A stretch of DNA of 5,431 bases from the NCBI GenBank assembly GCA_031286025.1, contig JAITVB010000118.1, positions 1-5,431 on the forward strand. The letters are read 5' to 3'. The translations under genes and the position numbers were made by a program. Positions within the stretch are counted from its first letter, which is position 1; the number at the start of each line of letters is the position of its first letter. Origin of the DNA: Rikenellaceae bacterium. GTDB taxonomy: Bacteria; Bacteroidota; Bacteroidia; Bacteroidales; Rikenellaceae. The notes under the pieces are model-generated. The model was not told the DNA's origin, ran no database searches, and saw only the letters and a list, made by a program, of their open reading frames with translations. Of the stretch, positions 1 to 5,431 are shown piece by piece.

Positions 1-632
1 CGTTTGCCGCCGATACCGTACACCAACGATATCCCGGCACGCGTCGGGCCGAACCAATGTTTGGTTTCGTCGCCGAGCCGCTCGCCGCAACGGGCGCAAT
101 TGAACACATCGTAGTCCAAATAGGCGTATCCCACTCCGACGGCAGCCTCCAACGCCCAACGGTGGCTAAAATTCCACCGGTAGCCGTAGCTCACCCCCGC
201 TCCGGCCAACCACCCTTCGAAACGATGGGTCTGCATGTAGTCCGAAAAAGGCGCGGGAAGCTGCCCCACGTTGTACTGGGCATAATGGGCGTGCAGGCCG
301 AAAAAGTGGCCCCGGAACGTTTCTTTCGTCCACCAACGCAACTCCGGCTGCACGCCGAAGTGCTTCCACTTGCGGTTCTCGCCGAACGTCCATGCATTGT
401 AATTAAACGGAAGATCGAACGAAGTTCTCGCACCCGTGCGAAACTCCAATCCCAAGTTGACCGTCGCCGCGGCGCCCCACAGCAAATTCGTCTTGACACC
501 CCAACGGGGAAGAAGCATCGCCATGGAATCCGAAAGCCCCCCTGTCCGGGACACCAGGAACTGAGAACGGGCCGGGAACGAGGACAGGGACAACAAAAGC
601 GTCGCCAAAAATATCCGTGCAAGTAATCTCAT
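1..632 (-). CDS. DUF3575-family secreted/outer-membrane protein, 3' end cut by window edge
   Basis: Translating the minus strand from the ATG at 632-630 gives 210 uninterrupted residues to the window edge. Residues 1-23 look like a signal peptide (MRLLARIF, then a Leu/Ser-rich core ending PARS before QF). There is no lipobox Cys, so this is probably not a lipoprotein. The body is rich in aromatic and Gly beta-strand patterns: KTNLLWGAAATVNLGLEF (47-64), a WTF..NRKWKHFGVQPELRWW block (81-101), GHFFGLHAHYAQYN (108-121) and a late CxxCGE (179-184). This pattern is what I know of the Bacteroidetes DUF3575 family, thought to be small beta-barrel-like envelope proteins often encoded beside DUF3868 and Mfa/Fim fimbrillin genes. 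No such partner is visible here. Family members are about 190-220 residues, and the visible end (SLVYGIGGK) resembles the family C-terminus, so only a few codons are probably missing. Exact function is unknown. Confidence 0.8.
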   Translation of the reverse strand, partial: MRLLARIFLATLLLSLSSFPARSQFLVSRTGGLSDSMAMLLPRWGVKTNLLWGAAATVNLGLEFRTGARTSFDLPFNYNAWTFGENRKWKHFGVQPELRWWTKETFRGHFFGLHAHYAQYNVGQLPAPFSDYMQTHRFEGWLAGAGVSYGYRWNFSHRWALEAAVGVGYAYLDYDVFNCARCGERLGDETKHWFGPTRAGISLVYGIGGK

Positions 633-696
633 AATCGCTCAATTTAAACGGTACCACCAATAAAATCTTTCCGCAAAGTTCCGCATATCCGAACGT

Positions 697-728
697 GAAA
701 CATACCCAAAGCCATCATCTTTGCCAAT
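697..728 (-). promoter_or_regulatory. Possible Bacteroidetes-type promoter for the DUF3575 gene
   Basis: On the minus strand TATGTTTC (complement of 697-704) differs by one base from the -7 consensus TAnnTTTG. ATTG (complement of 725-728) lies 20 nt upstream and differs by one base from the -33 box TTTG. This would put the transcript start near 690 and leave a leader of roughly 55-60 nt before the ATG at 632. The -33 element falls inside the right arm of the hairpin at 711-734. Both boxes are imperfect, so this is only a candidate. Confidence 0.25.
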
Positions 729-748
729 GATGGCATTTATTTTTTTTT
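711..748 (+). terminator. Terminator-like hairpin with T-run on the plus strand
   Basis: GCCATCAT (711-718) and ATGATGGC (727-734) form a perfect 8-bp inverted repeat with an 8-nt loop. Two bases of flanking A/T pairing are possible, and a run of nine T follows at 740-748. This is the layout of an intrinsic terminator for plus-strand transcription, although the T-run starts 5 nt after the stem. No convincing plus-strand gene lies upstream, because everything from 1 to 632 is coded on the minus strand. It may stop antisense transcription, end an unseen small RNA, or act as a structure in the minus-strand promoter region. Confidence 0.4.
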
Positions 749-928
749 ATAAAAACCCCCAAAGCCAAGTAAAGTAAACCCGTATTTTAATAATAAACAA
801 ATTTTCATGGCAATATCATAAAATAAAACAACGTTTATCATCAACCCTTGATTCGTTATTTTATTTATCTCTATTTTGAATATAAATATTTTTGTCAGAT
901 CCCGGCAGGGAAATTATTATGTTTTCGT

Positions 929-964
929 AAAAAAATCCGGGCCTATATCGAGGGCTCTTTCGGA
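929..964 (-). terminator. Weak candidate terminator after the lipoprotein gene
   Basis: Read on the minus strand, just after the tandem TGA and TAA stops, TCCG pairs with CGGA around an inner imperfect GCC(C)T/AGGC stem. Seven T follow (complement of the A-run at 929-935). The stem is short and interrupted, so the call rests mainly on the T-run and its position 10-45 nt past the stop codon. Confidence 0.35.
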
Positions 965-973
965 AATCGGTTA

Positions 974-2150
974 TCATTGCTCCGTTTCCGTTACAGACCA
1001 TTTGTCGATCATCTGCCGCATCTGCTCCAAATTCCGGTAGCGACTCTCTTCTTCTTCGTTGTTTCTGTATAGAAAGTCATTTATATCGTCTTCTGACAAA
1101 TCCATACCCTGCGCTTCCGAAAAAACGGCGATCCTGCGCTTTAATTCCGATGCAAAATCTTCGGTCGTAAAGCCTGCCCATCCCGTAATCAGGCGATGCT
1201 CTTGAACGGGTCTGTAGAAAATGAGTCCGGTGAACATATCTTCGAACCGGACATTTTGAATCGAATCGTACGGGACAGCGTCGAATTCGGCCTCTCCGAA
1301 CGGCGTGTCGGCAAGATCGAACCCGACGTCGGTTTTGCCGCCGCTTTCAAATAGATAATCCCAATAGCCATCCTTGATGAGGGTATAGTCCCCCTCGTTG
1401 GGAATTCCAAGTCCCATAAGGTATACGCTTGCCACCGCGTCGCCATATCGCCGGGCCAGATATTCTCCTGTGTTGTGCGTAAGCTCTCCCAAGAAACGAT
1501 GCTCTTTCAGAAAAGCGTGCTTGTAATTCAATTACCAAGGCTTTCCTTTTGCCTCCGGCCGCCTTTATTCTCTCGAATCGGTCGATGATCTGGGCGGCCA
1601 TGAGGCTGTCACGATAATCGGTGCTTTCCTTGAATCGCCGGTAGTCGTCGGCCGTCTGTATCTCGTACCACGAGATAGCCCAATCGGAGGGATACAGGGA
1701 GATTTTTTTGTCGTCGGGCAATTCCCGGTTAATATTGTGAATTTCGTTTAAAAACCAAGGATAGTTATAGCAATGCCAATATGGCGCCTTGTCGATATCC
1801 CGAAACAACACCGTGACGATATTCCTGGCAGAAACCGAATCGGGTTGCACGCCGTGCAGAAATTCGTTGATGCGTTCGCCCATATTGACGGCCCCGATCT
1901 CGGTAAAAACCGTTCCTGCGTTTTCGATAAACCGGGGGTCGGAGATAATATCCCCCAGTAATTCATATTGCGTGAATTCCTTGTGGTCGCGTTCGCAGAC
2001 AATCACCAAATCGTGGTTCTCGAACAGCCCGAGCACATACTCTTTGGCCGAAGTGTTTTGCCGTGCGAGAAAACCGGCGGGAGAATCGTCTGTCAGGGCC
2101 GTGCAACCCGCCAGAAATAATAGTACGATAAGAATCAGACGTGTGCCCAT
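974..2150 (-). pseudogene. Lipoprotein of uncertain family, split by a frameshift near 1529
   Basis: Two overlapping minus-strand frames together encode one protein of about 392 residues. The upstream part begins at the ATG at 2150 with a compact lipoprotein signal (MGTRLILIVLLFLAGC, lipobox LAGC, lipidated Cys16). An ATG at 2201 would add 17 residues before this signal and is less likely. The first frame carries a VIVCERDH motif (49-56) and FTEIG (82-86) and reads well to ...RKALVI (residue 207, codon 1532-1530). It then becomes an Arg/Gly-rich out-of-frame tail that stops at 1347. The other frame takes over at 1528 with NYKHAFLKEHRF and runs in protein-like sequence to TGA at 974. One extra G at 1529, or loss of two bases from an ATG codon there, explains the break. 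The acidic-His motif, FTE motif and later NYKHA recall the ChaN/TraB/EreA-like fold, but this is a weak resemblance. The gene is visibly less GC-rich than comF. It could be a true pseudogene or a sequencing error. Confidence 0.7.
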
Positions 2151-2201
2151 AAGTCGTTTGGAGTTTATGTGAATGTTAACGATAATTTTTAACAACGCCA
2201 T

Positions 2202-2323
2202 TGTCTCTGACGGGTGAAACGGCTCTTTGACAGACGGCAGACAAGGGTTTCGTTACCCGAATAAGCCCCGGCCGGGAAATGATTTGGTCGCGGAACTTTG
2301 GTCGAATTAGAGACGCACTGCGT
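2202..2323. repeat. Short repeats in the gap after comF
   Basis: Next to the comF stop, ACGCA (2313-2317) and TGCGT (2319-2323) form a near-continuous palindrome. An 8-bp direct repeat TTTGGTCG occurs at 2283-2290 and 2297-2304, 14 bp apart. CCCGGCCGGG (2267-2276) is a perfect 10-bp palindrome, and GGGT/ACCC (2245-2258) could form a small 4-bp hairpin. None is followed by a T-run on the minus strand, so no clear terminator for comF is seen. I also see no consensus promoter for the lipoprotein gene in this stretch. Confidence 0.4.
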
Positions 2324-3070
2324 TTAAAGAATATCCTTCATCGACGAAGCGAGTACCGCCAGACTCAGCCGGCAATCGGGTGCCGCGCCGAGAATCGCCC
2401 CCATCAGCGATTCGACCGTCGCCCCGGTGGTGACCACGTCGTCGACCACCAACACGTGCTTGCCTTCGAGTTGCTGCGGATGGCGCACCCGGAAAATGCC
2501 TTCGACGTTTTCCCACCGCTCGTTGCTTCCGCGACGGGCCTGGCTGCGGTTGTTGACGCTGCGAACCACGTTGCCGGCCGATATCGCCGTCCCGAGGCTT
2601 GTCCCGATGCCCCGGGCGAAAAGTTCCGATTGGTTGTAGCCGCGTTTCACCAACCGCACATAGTGCAACGGCACGGGCACGATTACGTCGATCCCTCCGA
2701 AAAGCCCCGATTCGCGCAACTCGTTACCAAACCACCGCCCGAGTTCATAGCTCAGCGCATGCCGACCTTCATATTTGAAACCGTGGATCAACCGGTCGTA
2801 ACCGCTCCCTTTGCAATAGAAGAAAAACGACGCGGCGCGTTCCAACGGAACGATCCCGTCGAATTTTCGCAACAGCGGATTGTCGGCCTCGCGCCAGAAT
2901 TGCGTCAGCGGCATATTCCACCGACACGGGATACATAGGAATTCTTCGCCTTCGCCCAGTTCCTGTCCGCATACCGGACAATGGCGCGGGAAAAAGAGAT
3001 GGGCCAACGCAGCGAGATGGTTCCCGAGGGTGGCAGCCGTTCCCATGCCGGTCTTTTCACCGGTTTTCAT
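2324..3070 (-). CDS. comF: ComF family protein (zinc-ribbon phosphoribosyltransferase-like)
   Basis: The 248-residue product has the full ComF layout. An N-terminal four-cysteine zinc ribbon has CPVC at 31-34 and CIPC at 46-49. A middle section carries HGFKYEGRHAL (96-106), VPVPLH (131-136) and KRGYNQSELFA (142-152). The conserved R.QARR...R...NV.GIF region spans 175-193. The PRPP-binding loop VLVVDDVVTTGAT (206-218) has the paired Asp typical of type I phosphoribosyltransferases. In naturally competent bacteria ComF/GntX-type proteins are needed for uptake of transforming DNA, probably handling single-stranded DNA in the cytoplasm. The reaction is not known with certainty, and many non-competent Bacteroidetes carry it. 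The length is normal for the family. The ATG at 3070 is 25 nt after the ribH stop, so the two are probably co-transcribed. An ATG at 3046 (residue 9) is an alternative start. Stop is TAA at 2324-2326. Confidence 0.93.
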   Translation of the reverse strand: MKTGEKTGMGTAATLGNHLAALAHLFFPRHCPVCGQELGEGEEFLCIPCRWNMPLTQFWREADNPLLRKFDGIVPLERAASFFFYCKGSGYDRLIHGFKYEGRHALSYELGRWFGNELRESGLFGGIDVIVPVPLHYVRLVKRGYNQSELFARGIGTSLGTAISAGNVVRSVNNRSQARRGSNERWENVEGIFRVRHPQQLEGKHVLVVDDVVTTGATVESLMGAILGAAPDCRLSLAVLASSMKDIL

Positions 3071-3095
3071 CGGTTGACGGAAAGGGGGTGAGGGA

Positions 3096-3638
3096 TCAGT
3101 TGACCTTACGCCGGTCTTCCGGACGGCGGTCTTCCAGATTGTTGGGATCGGCTTGGCTTTCGAGGTCGATCTGCAGGGCGACCATCTTGATCGCCGTCAC
3201 GGCCGCTTCATCGCCCTTGTTGCCGTGTTTCCCGCCGGCGCGGTCAAGGGCCTGTTGGTGGTTGTCAGTGGTAAGCACTCCGAAGGCGATGGGCATGTTC
3301 CATGAGATCATCAACTGAGTAATTCCCTGCGTTACTCCCTGGCATACATATTCGAAATGAGGTGTCCCGCCGCGGATCACACATCCGAGGGCGATCACCG
3401 CATCGACGTCGGTATATTCGGCAAAGAATTGTGCTCCCAGAGGCAGCTCGAAACTGCCCGGTACCCGTTTGACGATGATGTTCGTTTCGTCGCATCCATA
3501 GGCGATCAGCGTGCCGATGGCGCCGTCCAACAGGGCACCGGTCACTTCCTGATTCCATTCCGATACTACAATTCCGAATTTCATCTCTGCGGCCGAAGGC
3601 ACCTCGCCTACAAACTGCGATAAATTTTTCGTTGCCAT
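3096..3638 (-). CDS. ribH: 6,7-dimethyl-8-ribityllumazine synthase
   Basis: This enzyme condenses 5-amino-6-ribitylamino-uracil with 3,4-dihydroxy-2-butanone 4-phosphate to give 6,7-dimethyl-8-ribityllumazine, the penultimate step of riboflavin synthesis, in the cytoplasm. The 180-residue protein shows all family landmarks. FGIVVSEWN (21-29) holds the aromatic residue expected to stack on the pyrimidine. VPGSFELP spans 59-66. [14 protein letters not shown] (85-98) has the catalytic His at 94. FGVLTTDN is at 119-126, and [10 protein letters not shown] (133-142) carries the phosphate-binding Arg. The first 142 residues align with a normal subunit. The last 12-15 residues are a charged tail with a small internal duplication ([10 protein letters not shown]). 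Family members usually assemble as pentamers or 60-mers. It lies downstream of the TPR gene and 25 nt upstream of comF. I see no FMN riboswitch in its 123-nt leader. Confidence 0.97.
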   Translation of the reverse strand: MATKNLSQFVGEVPSAAEMKFGIVVSEWNQEVTGALLDGAIGTLIAYGCDETNIIVKRVPGSFELPLGAQFFAEYTDVDAVIALGCVIRGGTPHFEYVCQGVTQGITQLMISWNMPIAFGVLTTDNHQQALDRAGGKHGNKGDEAAVTAIKMVALQIDLESQADPNNLEDRRPEDRRKVN

Positions 3639-3704
3639 ATCTATTTTCGTATATTATCCAGTGCGAAGTAAAAATTCCATGTACCGGAAGGCACCCGGGA
3701 CACC

Positions 3705-3743
3705 AAACACAAAGGTTGCCCGTAGTCCGCCTACAGGCAACCT
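3705..3743 (-). terminator. Strong hairpin between the TPR gene and ribH
   Basis: AGGTTGCC (3713-3720) and GGCAACCT (3736-3743) are perfect complements. Inside them GTAG (3722-3725) pairs with CTAC (3731-3734) across one C/A mismatch, leaving a 5-nt loop. On the minus strand the stem starts 19 nt after the TPR stop codon and is followed by TTTGTGTTT. This fits an intrinsic terminator for the TPR transcript, although the T-tract is interrupted by G. Partial read-through into ribH is possible. Confidence 0.65.
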
Positions 3744-3761
3744 CCGTTGATTTGCAAACGA

Positions 3762-4457
3762 TTACCGTTGTTCGACCTGGCCGATATACTTGTCGATTTC
3801 GCGGGCCTCGGTCGATGTCGGGAATTCGTTTTTCACCCGGTTGAAGAACTCAAGCGCCTTGGCATTGTTGCCCAACTTGGCATAAACCTGTCCGGCCTTG
3901 CGGCAGTAGTAAGGGGCGGTGAGGGCGTTTTCGCTCATCGAGGCGGCTTTTTCGTATTGGGCCACGGCTTTCTGCATGTCGCCCAACTGTGCATAGGCAT
4001 CGCCCGTGAGACCGGTGTTTTCGGCGTTGACCATTGTGGCCGGGATGCCTTTCACGTTCGTGAATTTACCAAACCACTCGACAGCTTTCTGGTATTCGCC
4101 CATCCGCAGGTAGCACTGTCCTGCGTAGTGTTTGGCCAGATTACCGCTGGCGGTCGAACCGTATTTGTCGACCACTTGCAGGAAGCCGTCGTGCTGACCG
4201 TCTCCGTTCAGGGCGGTGGCAAACGAGTCGGCGGCGAAAAACTCTTGGGCGGCGAATATCGCGGCCGCGGCTTTTTCCTGGCGCGGTGCGACGTAAAGGT
4301 ATTTGTATGCGAAGAAACCGCCGACCAACACGACGATCACCGCCAGGACGGTGAGCAGCGTCTTTCCGTTCTGTTGGATAAAGTATTCCGTTCTGCCGAT
4401 GACCGATTCGATCTTTACTTCGGGATCGACTTCTTCGTGTTTTTTCTTGTCAACCAT
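3762..4457 (-). CDS. Inner-membrane-anchored tetratricopeptide repeat protein
   Basis: The 231-residue product has a charged N-terminus of about 32 residues, one hydrophobic segment (about 33-52, LLTVLAVIVVLVGGFFA followed by YKYLY) and a soluble C-terminal part. The predicted topology is cytoplasmic N-terminus and periplasmic C-terminus. The soluble part contains TPR-like helix pairs with the usual small-residue and aromatic spacing: about 107-131 (HYAGQCYLRMGEYQKAVEWF), 149-172 (GDAYAQLGDMQKAVAQYEKA) and 181-213 (AGQVYAKLGNNAKALEFFNRV). The stretch at 60-104 is probably a further degenerate helical unit. Architecture and length resemble the YfgM-like TPR family (Tetratricopeptide repeat-like domain, PF09976), whose E. 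coli member works with periplasmic chaperones and SecYEG. That role is not shown here. A TPR gene divergent from recF and followed by ribH is an arrangement I recognise from Bacteroidales. The start is the ATG at 4457 and the stop is TAA at 3762-3764. Confidence 0.88.
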   Translation of the reverse strand: MVDKKKHEEVDPEVKIESVIGRTEYFIQQNGKTLLTVLAVIVVLVGGFFAYKYLYVAPRQEKAAAAIFAAQEFFAADSFATALNGDGQHDGFLQVVDKYGSTASGNLAKHYAGQCYLRMGEYQKAVEWFGKFTNVKGIPATMVNAENTGLTGDAYAQLGDMQKAVAQYEKAASMSENALTAPYYCRKAGQVYAKLGNNAKALEFFNRVKNEFPTSTEAREIDKYIGQVEQR

Positions 4458-4504
4458 AATGTTATGCGAATTATCGTATTGCTGGCCTTTTTCGAAAGTT
4501 GATG

Positions 4505-4512
4505 CAAAAGTA
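4505..4512 (-). promoter_or_regulatory. Candidate -7 box for the TPR gene
   Basis: The minus strand reads TACTTTTG here, an exact match to the Bacteroidetes sigma-ABfr -7 consensus TAnnTTTG. It lies 47 nt upstream of the TPR start codon, giving a predicted leader of about 40 nt. I found no good TTTG -33 box at the usual 19-21 nt, so the call rests on the -7 element and its location in a divergent intergenic region. Confidence 0.55.
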
Positions 4513-4564
4513 AATCTTTTTGTCGAATAACCCGCGATTTCGCCGAAATTTTCTGCAAAACCCC

Positions 4565-4572
4565 TATCTTTG
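4565..4572 (+). promoter_or_regulatory. Candidate -7 box for recF
   Basis: TATCTTTG is an exact match to the Bacteroidetes -7 consensus TAnnTTTG, preceded by a typical GCAAAACCCC context. It ends 20 nt before the recF ATG, so the leader would be only about 12-16 nt. No clear TTTG -33 box is present. The closest is TTTC at 4538-4541, with a spacing slightly longer than usual (23 nt). Confidence 0.6.
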
Positions 4573-4592
4573 GTTGTGAATTTTTTTGACCG

Positions 4593-5431
4593 ATGTTTCT
4601 AAAAAGCCTCTCGCTGATCAATTTCAAGAACATTGCCCAGGCCGACCTGGCCTTTTCGGGTAAGTTGAATTGTTTCGTGGGTGACAACGGCGCCGGTAAA
4701 ACCAACGTTCTGGATGCGATCCACTTCCTGTCGATGTGTAAGAGCGCCTTCAACCAGACCGACGGTCAAAGTGTGAATCACGGCGCCGATTTCTTTGTCG
4801 TCGAAGGCCAGTATGTTCTTGACGGCGACCGCCGCGATGCCGTTGCCTGCTCCTTCAAAAAAGGCAATGGCAAGGTTTTCAAGCGGAACGGAAAAGAATA
4901 CGAAAAACTTTCCGAGCATATCGGTTTGTTGCCCGTGGTGCTCGTTTCGCCGTCCGACACACTGCTGATTCATGAGTCGGGCGAGGAGCGCCGCCGATTC
5001 CTGAACACGCTCCTGTCGCAGGTCGACCGCGAGTACCTCGGCGCCCTGATCCGTTACAACCGTCTGTTGGCCGAACGCAACAAATTACTCAAGAATCCCG
5101 GCGGGCAGCGTTTTTCGGGGCTGCTTGAAGTGCTCGACCTCCAACTTGTCCCTGCCGGGGAAGCCGTCCATGCCCGCCGCCGGGCCGTGGTCGATGAACT
5201 GCGTCCGGCGGTCGAACGTTATTATGCGGTCCTTTCCGACGACCGCGAGCGAGTCGAAATTTCCTATAAATCGGAAATCAGCGACACCCCGTTGGCCGAC
5301 TTGCTCCTTCGGAACACCGAGCGCGACCGCGTGATGCAGCACACCACCGGTGGCGTCCATCGCGACGACATCCGCTTCTCGATCGGCGGGCATCCGCTTC
5401 GCAAATTCGGTTACCAGGGGCAGCAGAAATC
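4593..5431 (+). CDS. recF: DNA replication and repair protein RecF, 3' end cut by window edge
   Basis: Translating from the ATG at 4593 gives 279 complete residues with no stop before the window ends. RecF is an SMC/Rad50-like ABC ATPase that, with RecO and RecR, loads RecA at single-strand gaps next to duplex DNA. The start MFLKSLSLINFKNI matches the family N-terminus. Walker A is GDNGAGKTN (30-38). VLVSPSDTLLIHESGEERRRFLN is the conserved block around 118-140, and the GGVHRDD motif (253-259) has Val where GPHRDD is more common. The visible sequence ends in the ABC signature GYQGQQKS (from 273). Walker B and about 80-90 residues should follow to the right. The usual length is about 360-370. 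It is transcribed away from the TPR-ribH-comF cluster, and its own promoter candidate lies immediately upstream. Confidence 0.96.
   Translation, partial: MFLKSLSLINFKNIAQADLAFSGKLNCFVGDNGAGKTNVLDAIHFLSMCKSAFNQTDGQSVNHGADFFVVEGQYVLDGDRRDAVACSFKKGNGKVFKRNGKEYEKLSEHIGLLPVVLVSPSDTLLIHESGEERRRFLNTLLSQVDREYLGALIRYNRLLAERNKLLKNPGGQRFSGLLEVLDLQLVPAGEAVHARRRAVVDELRPAVERYYAVLSDDRERVEISYKSEISDTPLADLLLRNTERDRVMQHTTGGVHRDDIRFSIGGHPLRKFGYQGQQK

Larger units (their letters stand above)
633..973. other. AT-rich intergenic region without a gene
   Basis: These 341 nt separate the stop of the broken lipoprotein gene from the start of the DUF3575 gene, both on the minus strand. The section from about 735 to 935 is strongly A/T-rich compared with the flanking genes. 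It holds the hairpin at 711-748, the weak terminator candidate at 929-964 and one perfect -7-like box on the plus strand, TATTTTTG at 887-894. That box has no TTTG at the usual distance upstream and no gene downstream. The 74-residue plus-strand frame starting with TTG at 848 runs into the antisense of the lipoprotein gene and shows no protein-like features, so I see no gene here. Confidence 0.6.

Noticed and set aside
57..626. 189-residue plus-strand open frame
   Set aside because: It lies exactly antisense to the DUF3575 gene, is rich in Arg and Pro typical of shadow frames in GC-rich DNA, and has no recognisable motif.
848..1072. 74-residue plus-strand frame, hydrophobic/aromatic at both ends
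   Set aside because: It starts with TTG in AT-rich intergenic DNA and its second half is antisense to the lipoprotein gene. Its composition simply follows the A/T bias.
2267..2276. CCCGGCCGGG palindrome as a terminator
   Set aside because: It has no loop and no following T-run on either strand, so it cannot work as a standard intrinsic terminator.
2279..2938. 219-residue plus-strand open frame
   Set aside because: It is antisense to comF, whose zinc ribbon and PRPP loop are unmistakable. The plus-strand product has no domain features.
3639..3761. FMN riboswitch upstream of ribH
   Set aside because: The 123-nt leader is dominated by one simple hairpin and lacks the multi-branched conserved RFN sequence blocks.
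3747..4502. 251-residue plus-strand open frame
   Set aside because: It covers the antisense strand of the TPR gene almost end to end. The opposite strand has clear TPR repeats and a membrane anchor, so this is a shadow.
4415..4973. Minus-strand frames opposite the start of recF
   Set aside because: They are antisense to the Walker A region of recF and cross its promoter. There is no independent support.

Overview
The window looks like chromosomal DNA from a Bacteroidales bacterium. The genes are family members typical of that group: DUF3575, a TPR membrane protein next to ribH, and a divergent recF. The two clearest promoters match the Bacteroidetes -7 box TAnnTTTG, and there are no strong Shine-Dalgarno sequences. 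Coding DNA in comF, ribH and recF is GC-rich (about 60% in a hand-counted 60-nt stretch of comF). That is high for Bacteroides and fits an Alistipes/Rikenellaceae-like genome, but the genus is an inference.

Layout from left to right. Positions 1-632 (minus) hold a nearly complete DUF3575-family secreted or outer-membrane protein whose stop lies just outside the window. Positions 633-973 are an AT-rich, gene-free stretch containing a hairpin with a T-run on the plus strand and a weak terminator for the next gene. Positions 974-2150 (minus) hold a lipoprotein gene split by one frameshift near 1529. It is of a family I cannot name firmly, with a faint resemblance to the ChaN/TraB/EreA-type fold. 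Positions 2151-2323 are a short non-coding gap with small repeats.

Positions 2324-4457 form a minus-strand cluster read in the order TPR membrane protein, ribH (lumazine synthase), comF (zinc-ribbon phosphoribosyltransferase-like). A strong hairpin lies between the TPR gene and ribH, while ribH and comF are only 25 nt apart and are probably co-transcribed. A 135-nt divergent promoter region (4458-4592) separates this cluster from recF on the plus strand, which runs off the right edge at its ABC signature motif.

Functionally this is mostly housekeeping: recombinational repair (recF), riboflavin synthesis (ribH), a DNA-uptake or DNA-metabolism-linked PRTase-like protein (comF) and an inner-membrane-anchored TPR protein. 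The left part is more accessory and carries a decaying or misassembled lipoprotein gene. I see no new multi-gene system, mobile element, CRISPR array, tRNA or rRNA. The points most worth a second look are the frameshifted lipoprotein and the orphan plus-strand terminator-like hairpin at 711-748.
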